A stretch of 25,625 nt of DNA, from assembly GCA_900546005.1 (NCBI GenBank), contig URBJ01000027.1, forward strand, positions 1 through 25,625. The letters are read 5' to 3'. The notes under the pieces were generated by a model that made no database searches, was not told the DNA's origin, and worked only from the letters and a program-made list of their open reading frames with translations. Origin of the DNA: an uncultured Alistipes sp. Its GTDB lineage: Bacteria > Bacteroidota > Bacteroidia > Bacteroidales > Rikenellaceae. The first letter of the stretch is position 1, and each line of letters begins with the position of its first letter. The translations under genes and the position numbers were made by a program. Of this stretch, positions 8,015-15,953 are shown in pieces.

Positions 8015-9157
8015 CTAAATTAAAGGCATAAACTCCTCCTGCTCCTCTTTCTCCTCCGGCACATACAACGCATTGTACAAACTTTCGTACAACTTCTGAT
8101 ACAGACTATCGAACAGTTTCTCCGACAACTCGTCCGAAAGCAAATCGTGCAACTCGGCCTTAAACTGATGGCTGATGTAGTCGGTCAATTTGGCGGTCAG
8201 CTCTTCGGTAATCTCGGCATAGAGTTTCTCCCTGAGCGCTTCATAGAGCCGGTCATACAACTCGGGATAGAGCTGTTCGTGCAACTCGGCCTTGACCTGT
8301 GCCTTCAGCTCTTCGAAATCGATGGTATGGTCCTCGAGTACGACCTTGTCGAGAATCGTCGACGCGCTGTGCACATACTCGTCCAACCACTCCAGCCACT
8401 TGACAATATCGTATTCGGAATAGGGCTCGATGGGGGTCGGCGTTTCGGTATTGGGCACCACGATGTAAAAGTCGACCGCCTGCGCTATTTCGTACGCCAA
8501 CCGGATAAAATGACTCGTCCGATTCTTCGTATCGAACCTTTGCAGCAGGTAGGCATAACGCTGAAACGCACGTTTGCCTTCGCCTGACTCCAGATTCGGA
8601 TGTCCGGCCAAGATGCCCACACCCTCCGCAAGCCGCTCCATATAGGCTCGGAACCGATCGTCCGACACCAACTGAAGGCATGGAGGTATGTAGGTTTCAT
8701 CGATACTGAAGACTCCGTTATCGACCTTGAACTTCATTACCGGAAAGAGATCGGTCCCTTTCAATTCGTCCAGTGAATAGATGCCATACGTATATTCGGG
8801 CCGGACGAAAGGCACCGTATCCACATCGAACTCCACCTCTTTCTCTCCGAAACCACATGCCAGATAGTATTCGTCACCGTAGACCAACGGAACGGAGACC
8901 ACCACCTTTTCGTCAACATGCAACATTTTTCCGGAGGGAAGAAGGGCCATACAGGTCAGCCGTTCGATCTCCAACTTATTGCGGACGAATCCGCCCCGGT
9001 TATCGAATTCGGTAAACGGGATGAGCCCGAACTGATCTCCGTTGATGGCCCGGCTTGCCGCCTGCTGCCTTCGGAGTAGATTTTTATCCTGCTCCAGAAA
9101 AGTCCGTGCGGAAATCGCCATGCCGGCTTTCCAGTCGATTCTCGAATTGATATTCAT
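8015..9157 (-). CDS. tssK: T6SS baseplate adaptor TssK
   Basis: 380 residues. The N-terminal INSRIDWKAGMAISARTFLEQD (NxRIDWxxGMxIxxxxF) is the typical Bacteroidota TssK opening, where the shoulder domain binds the TssF/TssG wedge. Beta-rich shoulder and helical neck follow to about 270. In other T6SS subtypes the C-terminal head binds the TssL/TssM membrane complex. Here about 282-366 is a low-complexity helical stretch built of repeated E-L-Y/K-L-Y units, ending in an acidic tail. This fits a system without TssL/M but is unusual. The gene starts 13 bases after tssG. Confidence 0.85.
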   Translation of the reverse strand: MNINSRIDWKAGMAISARTFLEQDKNLLRRQQAASRAINGDQFGLIPFTEFDNRGGFVRNKLEIERLTCMALLPSGKMLHVDEKVVVSVPLVYGDEYYLACGFGEKEVEFDVDTVPFVRPEYTYGIYSLDELKGTDLFPVMKFKVDNGVFSIDETYIPPCLQLVSDDRFRAYMERLAEGVGILAGHPNLESGEGKRAFQRYAYLLQRFDTKNRTSHFIRLAYEIAQAVDFYIVVPNTETPTPIEPYSEYDIVKWLEWLDEYVHSASTILDKVVLEDHTIDFEELKAQVKAELHEQLYPELYDRLYEALREKLYAEITEELTAKLTDYISHQFKAELHDLLSDELSEKLFDSLYQKLYESLYNALYVPEEKEEQEEFMPLI

Positions 9158-9170
9158 AATGCGTTTCTGC

Positions 9171-9989
9171 TTAACTGTCCATATTCGGGTTTAACGAGGG
9201 GAGAGGGTCGATCTCGGTATTGTAATCCAACACCAGACCGTCACCCAACACAAAGGGCTGATCATGATACTTGACGGCAATCGTACAATGTGTATCGAAC
9301 GGAATAAACCACTCGCAGATAAACTTCCGGAACGGTTCGATCGTCCGCGTCAATTCATCATAGGCCTCGGCCGTCAACCGGGGAACGATAAGCTGGTATT
9401 CGACCGCAGGTTGCGTATGTTCCGCACCCTCCTCCCACGAATACCGGCCCGTCATCATCTTCACCTCACAATCGAACAACAGCTCCAGCAGATTACGGAC
9501 AAAACCGAAATCTGCCCGCAGCCGACTGACGTACAGCAACAGCGGAGCCGTCTGCCTAATGTAGGGATTCTCCTCCTTCTCTATGTCGTAATGAAAATAA
9601 CGTTTCAGTAAAAAAGCGGTCTTCTCATGCAATAACTGGGCCGTCTGCCGCTCGACATGAAGCCGCGATCTGAATGCCAGCGTATCGACCGGTCGGAAAA
9701 GATCGAGCAACAGCTCCTCCCTTCTTTTGAGATGTTCGTATTTCTGTTCGAAATCCCTACCTTTCAAGGCATTATCTTGAGCGATCACACCCTGAGGTAA
9801 CAACCGCAGGAAACTGTCGCGAGCAAGACGTACGACCCGATGCTCCGGGTCGACCGACAGCACATCCGGACTGTAGTTCCGGTAGAACGTTCCGGCACAA
9901 TCCACCTGCCACCGATCCGTACTCTCCGGATAGAGGTAATTCAGCAAAAACTCCGCACTGATATCGAATAGATCGTTCACGTTCTTCAT
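9171..9989 (-). CDS. tssG: T6SS baseplate protein TssG
   Basis: 272 residues. TssG pairs with two TssF copies in each baseplate wedge. The sequence has the family's long central helix region (KGRDFEQKYEHLKRREELLL), a helix-turn part RLRADFGFVRNLLELLF, and the C-terminal strand-rich segment with FICEWFIPFDTHC. It has the strongest ribosome binding site in the window (GAGGAGGT directly before ATG). Its start overlaps the stop of the E1-like gene in an ATGA (9986-9989), so translation of the two is likely coupled. Confidence 0.8.
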   Translation of the reverse strand: MKNVNDLFDISAEFLLNYLYPESTDRWQVDCAGTFYRNYSPDVLSVDPEHRVVRLARDSFLRLLPQGVIAQDNALKGRDFEQKYEHLKRREELLLDLFRPVDTLAFRSRLHVERQTAQLLHEKTAFLLKRYFHYDIEKEENPYIRQTAPLLLYVSRLRADFGFVRNLLELLFDCEVKMMTGRYSWEEGAEHTQPAVEYQLIVPRLTAEAYDELTRTIEPFRKFICEWFIPFDTHCTIAVKYHDQPFVLGDGLVLDYNTEIDPLPSLNPNMDS

Positions 9990-11218
9990 ACCTCCTCGTT
10001 TTGAAACAAAAACTTCGAATAGTTTCGCTCATCGGCCAACTCGACGTATCGGTCTCCCTGCTCGGTGCAGACACGCAGAACCGCCCACTCGGGAATACCG
10101 ACCTCTCGCAAGGTCAGCTCCTTATAGGGAAAACAGGCATCGATACTCCTGATCTCGTGCTGATACAACGCCTGCGAGGGCAAATGTCGCAACTCGGCAT
10201 CCTCCTCAACAAACCGTTCGACCGCATAATCGGGCAACACAACCTTAAACTTCCGTTCCTCCCTCCGCGTGACCAGATAGTCCACAAAACAGTGATCTCC
10301 GAGTACGATCTCCAACCGATTCGTTCCAAACCGCTCGGACAAATAGTTTAAAGCCTCATCGATCCTCCAACCGGTCGTCAGCACAGTCTTTTCGATCGGC
10401 GTCCATCGTTCATGCACGGGACACTCCTCGTCATATCCCACGAAATCCACAACTCGCGATGCGAGATGCTGTCCCTCATAGTAGAACATCTTTCCGCACA
10501 ACGAGGTCAGCCGCCCGTCGGCCAACTCCTCGGGGTGCAGCAGTTTGACCGCCTCCTGAGCCTCGACCGCTCCGATGATCGAAGCGATGACCGGCGTGGT
10601 CGGCACTCTTCCGGCGGCCTCATTCCGACGGATAACCGAGCTGCACGAGAGCCGATAGGACAACTCCTTCAGAGCCTCGGGCCCCAGATTGCAGGCGTAG
10701 CAATTCTTACCCGGAACGAAGACCCGCGCCGTACCCTCCAAACCGTCGATTCCACCATCCACCCACGGGACACCTGCCCGCATACACAAACGATTCAGAC
10801 AGTACCGCGCCCAACGGTTATCGACACATCCGACCACTACATCCATCCGCCGCAACAAACCCAAACCGACATCGTGACAAATATCGACCAAGAGCGGCAA
10901 TACACTGACTGTCGGGTTGATCTCCCGAATTCTTTCGGCGACGACAGCGACTTTCTCTCTGCCCGCATCGGCATCTGCCCGACGGAAAAGAACGGAACGG
11001 GTCAAATTCGAAGGCTCGACGGTATCGAAGTCCACGACCGTCAGATGTCCGACTCCGAACAGAGTCAGGTTCTTCAGCACCTCGTTGCCCAAGGCACCGC
11101 ATCCGACCACCATAACATTCGCACGTTCCAGCTGCTCCTGTCTGAACCAAGAGAGCTGCGCAAATACCTGCTCTCCCCACTCCGGACCGAGCGTCGGAAC
11201 CGAGCCATCTCGCCCCAT
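9986..11218 (-). CDS. E1-like (ThiF/MoeB/UBA superfamily) adenylating enzyme with C-terminal beta-grasp-like domain
   Basis: 410 residues from the ATG at 11218. The Rossmann ATP-binding loop is VVGCGALGNEVLKNL (GCGALG 39-44), followed by DFDTVEPSNLTR (D63, D65, N71, R74), K89, and the Mg-binding VDNRWAR (D133, N134, R138). All are standard for E1s that adenylate the C-terminal Gly of a Ubl. C173-x2-C176 pairs with C266-x2-H269 in an apparent zinc site where His replaces the last Cys. C192, ahead of the helix IIGAVEAQEAVKLL, sits where ThiF and some E1s keep the sulfur or thioester Cys. Residues 270-410 are an added domain ending TLREVGIPEWAVLRV, a beta-grasp-like pattern. It is the first gene of the operon that continues with tssG. 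It probably activates the Ubl encoded at 5434-5751. A ThiF- or MoeB-type cofactor enzyme is less likely given its neighbours. Confidence 0.88.
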   Translation of the reverse strand: MGRDGSVPTLGPEWGEQVFAQLSWFRQEQLERANVMVVGCGALGNEVLKNLTLFGVGHLTVVDFDTVEPSNLTRSVLFRRADADAGREKVAVVAERIREINPTVSVLPLLVDICHDVGLGLLRRMDVVVGCVDNRWARYCLNRLCMRAGVPWVDGGIDGLEGTARVFVPGKNCYACNLGPEALKELSYRLSCSSVIRRNEAAGRVPTTPVIASIIGAVEAQEAVKLLHPEELADGRLTSLCGKMFYYEGQHLASRVVDFVGYDEECPVHERWTPIEKTVLTTGWRIDEALNYLSERFGTNRLEIVLGDHCFVDYLVTRREERKFKVVLPDYAVERFVEEDAELRHLPSQALYQHEIRSIDACFPYKELTLREVGIPEWAVLRVCTEQGDRYVELADERNYSKFLFQNEEV

Positions 11219-11246
11219 CTCGTTAACCCCTTTACAGTTTACCTTT

Positions 11247-11279
11247 CAAAAATACAAATTATTCGGGAAAGTACATAAA
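11247..11279 (-). promoter_or_regulatory. Likely promoter of the E1-baseplate operon
   Basis: On the minus strand, TATTTTTG (11254-11247) matches the Bacteroidota -7 consensus TAnnTTTG. TTTA (11279-11276), one mismatch from TTTG, lies 21 bases upstream. An inverted repeat CGGGAA / TTCCCG (plus-strand 11264-11269 and 11282-11287) straddles the -33 region and could be an operator. The start codon follows about 28 bases after the -7 element. Confidence 0.5.
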
Positions 11280-11442
11280 AGTTCCCGACTATTTGGGACA
11301 AACGCCACTCCGCGCGGAACGGCATCATCCCTACCGACACTGCTGATATTGCGACGAATCACATGGGTCTATCTTCTCTGTCCGGCACGCCGCAAGGCAG
11401 GATTTATTTGACGTACGGAGCAAAAATCTCAGCAATTTTCCG

Positions 11443-11450
11443 TATGTTTG
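11443..11450 (+). promoter_or_regulatory. Possible -7 element for the PEGA gene
   Basis: TATGTTTG matches TAnnTTTG and lies 33 bases before the ATG at 11484. No clear -33 TTTG is found at normal spacing. The rest of the 265-base divergent region (11219-11483) shows no convincing gene or RNA. Confidence 0.35.
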
Positions 11451-11483
11451 TAATCCAAGTATATTTTTACACGGGCTGTACGG

Positions 11484-12851
11484 ATGAAGTATTTGTGGGC
11501 TATCATATTAGGCGTGATTTTTCTTCCCCTGAACGCACAACGGATGCGCATCGAGGATTTTGCCCGCTACAAAAAACCGTTTTTGAGGAAAGCTACCTTT
11601 ACGACCGATAAGCATAACGCCCTGCTCGACCTCTATACCAACGAAAAGGGATTTCAGTTTTTTGTCGGAGAGGTCGCCGTACCTGCTGCCGAAGCAGAAG
11701 GATTCGTCACCCTGTCCCTTCCAAACCACACTGCCTTTCTGACCATCAAGCACCCCACCTACGGACAGATCGCATGGAAAGTTCCGGACAAAGAGCTGAA
11801 AAAGAGAAAACACTACCACGCCTACCTGTATACGGAGAGCTTAGACAAGGAGTTTCAGCAAGAGAAACAGTGGGTGCTGCTCCACATCCAGCCCGAACAC
11901 GCCATCGTTTTCATCGACAGCACCTTTCACTCCATTCAGGACGGACATCTGCTGCTGTACCTCCCTATCGGGCGACACAGTTGCCGCATCGAATCCCCGT
12001 TCTACACACCGCTCAACGACACGATAGACGTTACGGACGCCTCCCGAGTCCAAAAGCGGTTTATCTTGGAGCCCTTCTACGCCTACCTCACGGTCGAAAC
12101 CGACAGACCGGATGCCCAGATCCTGCTGGACGGAGAGCCGCTCGGCTCCGGACGTATCGAAACGGGACGGCTGATGCCCGGATGCTACCGCCTGACCGTC
12201 AAACAGGACAACCAACCCTTATATGACCAGTCTATCGAAATCGCCAATGCCGAACGGAAGGTTATAGACCTGCGCAACTCTACTCAAGCTCCGTTTCTTG
12301 CAAGCACTCCACGACCCGGCCGGAGCGTGCCCGAAAATCAAACGGAGCAGAACCGCACACTACCGACCGCCCGATCCATATCCCCAAAGAGCCTTACCGC
12401 AACCGACAGTACCGCCTCTACCCAAACTCTGTCCCGCGTACATATTACCGCATTCGATGCAAATACGGAGATTTGGCTCAATCGGGAACGGGTTGGCAAA
12501 GGCGAATGGCAAGGTGAGTTGGCTCCCGGTTTTTATGCCGTCAGCTCCCAGAAGGATAGCTTGGACTCGCGAACCGATCTGTTTTGGGTCGAAGCCGGGA
12601 AAACGGTTGAGCTGAATCTGGCTTCCCCGCTGGCTGACTACGGAATGCTCAACATCTCGTGCAATGAGGTGAACGCCGAAGTCTTTCTGAACGACATACC
12701 CGCCGGATTCGCCCCCTGCGTTTTGCGCAATCTGCCGATCGACCGCACCTACCGGATTCGTCTGGTCAAAGGGAAAAAAGTCGCCGAAAAAACGATCCAT
12801 CTCAGAGGCAACGATATCGTAAACGTCTCTCTGAACCTGAAAAAGAGATAA
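11484..12851 (+). CDS. Secreted PEGA-repeat protein
   Basis: 455 residues with a signal peptide at 1-18 (MKYLWAIILGVIFLPLNA). Four PEGA-like beta units can be seen. They are near 130-196 (IVFIDSTFHSIQDG), 199-262 (AQILLDGEPLGSGRIETGRL), 318-379 (EIWLNRERVGKGEWQGELAPG) and 386-450 (AEVFLNDIPAGFAP), with a low-complexity Thr/Ser/Pro linker at about 268-315. PEGA domains are small Ig-like folds common on bacterial surfaces and often bind or scaffold other envelope proteins. The gene is on the strand opposite to both secretion operons and leads a two-gene unit with the helical protein at 12879. It may be a periplasmic accessory of the secretion system, but no direct link other than position is visible. 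Confidence 0.78.
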   Translation: MKYLWAIILGVIFLPLNAQRMRIEDFARYKKPFLRKATFTTDKHNALLDLYTNEKGFQFFVGEVAVPAAEAEGFVTLSLPNHTAFLTIKHPTYGQIAWKVPDKELKKRKHYHAYLYTESLDKEFQQEKQWVLLHIQPEHAIVFIDSTFHSIQDGHLLLYLPIGRHSCRIESPFYTPLNDTIDVTDASRVQKRFILEPFYAYLTVETDRPDAQILLDGEPLGSGRIETGRLMPGCYRLTVKQDNQPLYDQSIEIANAERKVIDLRNSTQAPFLASTPRPGRSVPENQTEQNRTLPTARSISPKSLTATDSTASTQTLSRVHITAFDANTEIWLNRERVGKGEWQGELAPGFYAVSSQKDSLDSRTDLFWVEAGKTVELNLASPLADYGMLNISCNEVNAEVFLNDIPAGFAPCVLRNLPIDRTYRIRLVKGKKVAEKTIHLRGNDIVNVSLNLKKR

Positions 12852-12878
12852 CCTCCAATAACGTTCAAACAACGAATC

Positions 12879-13625
12879 ATGAGAAAAGCAGTATTCGATC
12901 TATTAAACGAGGCCCAGAAAAAGATGAGCGGATTCGCCGTCTACATGAACTATCAATTCATCCATTTCAGCGTACAGGCCGAACCGGCTGCACTTCTTGC
13001 CATAGAGGTCGAGCTGAACAACGTACGGATGAATCTCGAAGATGTGGCCGATATCATACTCCCGAACGAGACCCAATTCGGAATCATTCCCAAGAGCCAA
13101 TCCTACCTGTTCCCTATCTGCAAGGCGATCGGCATGGTTCATCCCGAGTACAAGATCGAGCAGAAATCGATGAACGACGAGCAGCAGGAGGAGAGCCCTA
13201 CGGAAGCAGAAGATCGGGACACGGACGAAGAGGATGAAAAGTACATTTTGTGTACGATGCCCGAAGTGACCAAAGAGCGCCGCGATGCGGGTATGGATTA
13301 CGTGAAAACGATCTACGACGAGACGCTGGCGAAACTCGATACGGTCAATACGGCCTATGGAGTGAAGATTGGCAAAGTGCTGACACAACCCAAGGCCAAC
13401 GAAGCCGATGAAGCGAAAGAGGAGCTCAAGAAGATGCACGACGAGCACCTCGAAATATGCAAATCCTACCGCGAAGAGAAGGAGAACCAGATCGAGGCAG
13501 CCTATCAAGATTATCTGAAGCGGCAACAAGAGAAAGAGAGTGCCGAACGGGAAAAAGAGGCGGCCCATAGTGGAACCGCCGGCAAACAGTTCAACATGGA
13601 TGCCTTTTCAGGAGGAGACGAGTAG
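12879..13625 (+). CDS. Acidic helical cytosolic protein, unknown family
   Basis: 248 residues. Residues 1-95 form a compact alpha/beta region (VYMNYQFIHFSVQ, DIILPNETQFGIIPK). Residues 100-122 are a very acidic linker (QQEESPTEAEDRDTDEEDE), and 128-222 is a long charged helix region likely to be a coiled coil. The C-terminus is a short flexible tail (NMDAFSGGDE). There is no signal peptide or membrane segment. It lies 27 bases after the PEGA gene on the same strand and converges with the spike/tip operon. The size and acidic nature would suit a chaperone or adaptor for effector or spike loading, but this is inference from position only. Confidence 0.7.
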   Translation: MRKAVFDLLNEAQKKMSGFAVYMNYQFIHFSVQAEPAALLAIEVELNNVRMNLEDVADIILPNETQFGIIPKSQSYLFPICKAIGMVHPEYKIEQKSMNDEQQEESPTEAEDRDTDEEDEKYILCTMPEVTKERRDAGMDYVKTIYDETLAKLDTVNTAYGVKIGKVLTQPKANEADEAKEELKKMHDEHLEICKSYREEKENQIEAAYQDYLKRQQEKESAEREKEAAHSGTAGKQFNMDAFSGGDE

Positions 13626-13745
13626 AACGCTCACTTTTTCTATCTTTATACCTTTTTTTGTCCCGACCCGAGGGGAGATTTCGCTGCGACACACGATGAT
13701 CGGAACCATACACTCGGCTTCCCCCTGAACCGCAACCGACATGTG

Positions 13746-14135
13746 TTATTTACCCTCCGAATTACAGGTATGTCCGGGCATGTTGATGGAGATACTGCCG
13801 CCGTAGGCACACATAAGTTTGCAGTTATCGAGCAGCGCCGGCATATTGGTGATCAACTGTTTGCCTCCCGGAGCCCAAGGTCCGGCGGGAACGGGAATAC
13901 AGGGCATGGGCGTCAGAACTCCCATGGCGGCAGATGTCGCGGAAGCAACGGTCGGATTGGCCAGTGAGGTACACATGCCGAACGGCATGATATTCGCCAT
14001 CGGAACGAAATCCATGATCGTGGCTTTCGGTTTATTCTGGATCATCGGGCGCATCGGATTGGTCACCATCAACGTCGAAGGGATCTGACCGAACGTACAC
14101 TTCAACATCGCACCCATACACACATATTTAGCCAT
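13746..14135 (-). CDS. DUF4280 PAAR-like spike tip protein
   Basis: 129 residues. The N-terminus (MAKYVCMGAMLKCTFGQIPS), the middle MPFGMCTSLANPTVA, the segment LTPMPCIPVPAGPWAPGG and the end LMCAYGGSISINMPG are the hallmarks of DUF4280 proteins, a PAAR-like family. PAAR proteins cap the VgrG trimer and form the sharp tip that carries effectors. The conserved Cys residues probably bind metal. It is the last gene of the tube/spike operon, following vgrG and the beta-helix protein, as expected for a tip. No toxin extension is fused to it. Confidence 0.88.
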   Translation of the reverse strand: MAKYVCMGAMLKCTFGQIPSTLMVTNPMRPMIQNKPKATIMDFVPMANIMPFGMCTSLANPTVASATSAAMGVLTPMPCIPVPAGPWAPGGKQLITNMPALLDNCKLMCAYGGSISINMPGHTCNSEGK

Positions 14136-14147
14136 ACGCTGCTCGTT

Positions 14148-15932
14148 TTATTTCGTTGTCTTCATCTCTTCCTCTTTCAGTTTCGCGCTTAATTTCGCGG
14201 TAGAGGGCGCACCGGGAACGGAAATGCCCTCTGTCGTATAAGGCGTCTTGAACGAGGAGTCCACCTTGAGGTTCTTCATGTTGACGGTTCCGGCGGTCAC
14301 GTCGGACTTGAAGGTCGTTTTTCCTTCCGAAGTAGTCTCTCCGTAGAGGGTTGTCTTGCTGCCCGACAACGAAGCGTTTCCTCCGCTCAACTGCAAGATT
14401 GCCTTCCCGTCCTGCTGCAACTCGATGGTCGTATCGCCGAACATACCCACCTTGTCCGAAGCGAGTTGGACCGATTTGCTTTTCGTCTTCTTGTCCTTCG
14501 CCCCGGCAAAGACCTGCTCGGCCAACAGCAGCAGGGCGCTTCCTTGTGCCAGCGACTTGTCGGTCCGTTTCTCCTTGTCGACGTCCATAGACTTCACCTC
14601 CACCTGTTTGGCATTGGCCGCAAAAGACCCCGTAGCTTTACCCTCCGTATCGGTCGCACTGAAATCGATCTTCTCGGCCCGCACGGAGAACACTCCATCT
14701 TTGGTCAGGCTCTTCTCCTCGATCTTTTTCTCCTTCGTCTGGTAATCGACCGCCTCGAATCGTATATCCTTCGATACTATCCGTACACTACCCTCCGCCG
14801 GAACCTCGCTGTTTTTCCCCGACACTTTCGGATTACCGGTATTGATCTCGACCTGCTGCGAGGCCAACGTGATTCCGCTCTCCTTGATCAGTGCATGATC
14901 ATCGCCATACGACGAGATTGTCACCTGTTTTCCCGAAATACCGATCCCGGAGTCTGCATTGGTCCGCAGATTTCCGTCGCCATCCATCGAAACCAGATCG
15001 ATATTCTCCGACCGGAGCGAAATGGAGGTTCCGGTCGTTTTCTCCTTATAGGTCGATTTCCGTTTGGATACGGCTTCTTTTTGGGTTTTAACCGATTCCA
15101 ACTGCCGGTTGGACTCTGCGAGACGCGACAACGTCCCGAAATAGGCCGTCATCGCATGATACAGGGCCGCCGAGACATGACGGAACTCCTCGTGCAGCTC
15201 CTCTATATCTACGAAATTCGTACGCGTAGAGGTTTCGTCGAGGTTCATCGTATCCTTTGCCACCAAATCGTTCATGGACGAGATCAACGATGAAACCTCC
15301 GCTTTGGTCTGGGCCGCCTCTTTCTTCAAATCATTCACCTGCGTGGTCAGGCTTTTCTCTTCGGCAGTCAACTGCTCCTTCAGCGTATCGCAGGGGAGCG
15401 TTGCTTGCACGCGAATCTGACCATCGGTCGACAACACGATCCCGCCATCCGTCCCGGACAAATTGCCGCTCGGAAAGAAATCCGCTGCCTTCTCTCCCCG
15501 CAGAACCACATTTCGCGCCTGCGAGATGATCTCGGAAGTACCCTTCACCACCTGTTCGGCACCATCGATTCCGGGGTCAACCGCTACCTGTCGGATACTC
15601 GAGGCCCGGCTTACGATGGAACCGGGAGTGGTTGCATCGAGTCCGACACCCTCTAAATCAACCTCATTGCCCCGAATAACCACCCGAGAATAGTTTCCGC
15701 ACAGCACGCCGCTCTTGTCGACATTACCGATAATGATCTCCGGCGCAGATATAATCAGCCGTTCTTCGTCCCGGACATAACGTCCGCGTTCGATCTGATC
15801 GATCAGATCGATCTTCATCCGACGAACCTCCCGCTTGCAACGACGGATCTCCTCCAGATCTTTTTCGATGTTTTTCTGGAAGTCCTCCAATGCGGCTTGC
15901 CAGTTGGCAAATTGTTCTGCTATCCCCCTCAT
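14148..15932 (-). CDS. Large beta-helix spike-like protein next to VgrG
   Basis: 594 residues without a signal peptide. An N-terminal charged helix (1-48) leads into a repetitive beta region (55-170; ERLIISAPEIIIGN, SRVVIRGNEVDLEG). A coiled-coil stretch (183-295) follows, then a second repetitive beta region (300-555) with short units such as GITLASQQVEIN, GVFSVRAEKIDFSA and DTTIELQQDGKAILQLSGG. These resemble the gp5-C/VgrG needle repeats, so a trimeric beta-helix is plausible. The tail (556-594) is flexible and rich in Lys/Glu. It sits between vgrG (22-base gap) and the PAAR-like gene, suggesting that it is part of the spike assembly or a carrier for an effector. It is not a normal VgrG: the N-terminal gp27-like and OB domains are missing. 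Confidence 0.68.
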   Translation of the reverse strand: MRGIAEQFANWQAALEDFQKNIEKDLEEIRRCKREVRRMKIDLIDQIERGRYVRDEERLIISAPEIIIGNVDKSGVLCGNYSRVVIRGNEVDLEGVGLDATTPGSIVSRASSIRQVAVDPGIDGAEQVVKGTSEIISQARNVVLRGEKAADFFPSGNLSGTDGGIVLSTDGQIRVQATLPCDTLKEQLTAEEKSLTTQVNDLKKEAAQTKAEVSSLISSMNDLVAKDTMNLDETSTRTNFVDIEELHEEFRHVSAALYHAMTAYFGTLSRLAESNRQLESVKTQKEAVSKRKSTYKEKTTGTSISLRSENIDLVSMDGDGNLRTNADSGIGISGKQVTISSYGDDHALIKESGITLASQQVEINTGNPKVSGKNSEVPAEGSVRIVSKDIRFEAVDYQTKEKKIEEKSLTKDGVFSVRAEKIDFSATDTEGKATGSFAANAKQVEVKSMDVDKEKRTDKSLAQGSALLLLAEQVFAGAKDKKTKSKSVQLASDKVGMFGDTTIELQQDGKAILQLSGGNASLSGSKTTLYGETTSEGKTTFKSDVTAGTVNMKNLKVDSSFKTPYTTEGISVPGAPSTAKLSAKLKEEEMKTTK

Positions 15933-15953
15933 CGATATTCCTTCTTTTAATTT

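Noticed and set aside
9986..11218. E1-like gene as a ThiF/MoeB enzyme of thiamine or molybdopterin synthesis
   Set aside because: No thi or moa genes nearby. The gene is fused translationally to tssG, carries an extra C-terminal domain, and shares its operon with a Ubl and an E2.
10412..11278. 288-codon plus-strand open frame
   Set aside because: Antisense to the E1-like gene with all its motifs; no domain recognisable on the plus strand.
13626..13745. Terminator between the converging genes
   Set aside because: A T-run (near 13650) is present but no convincing stem precedes it on either strand.
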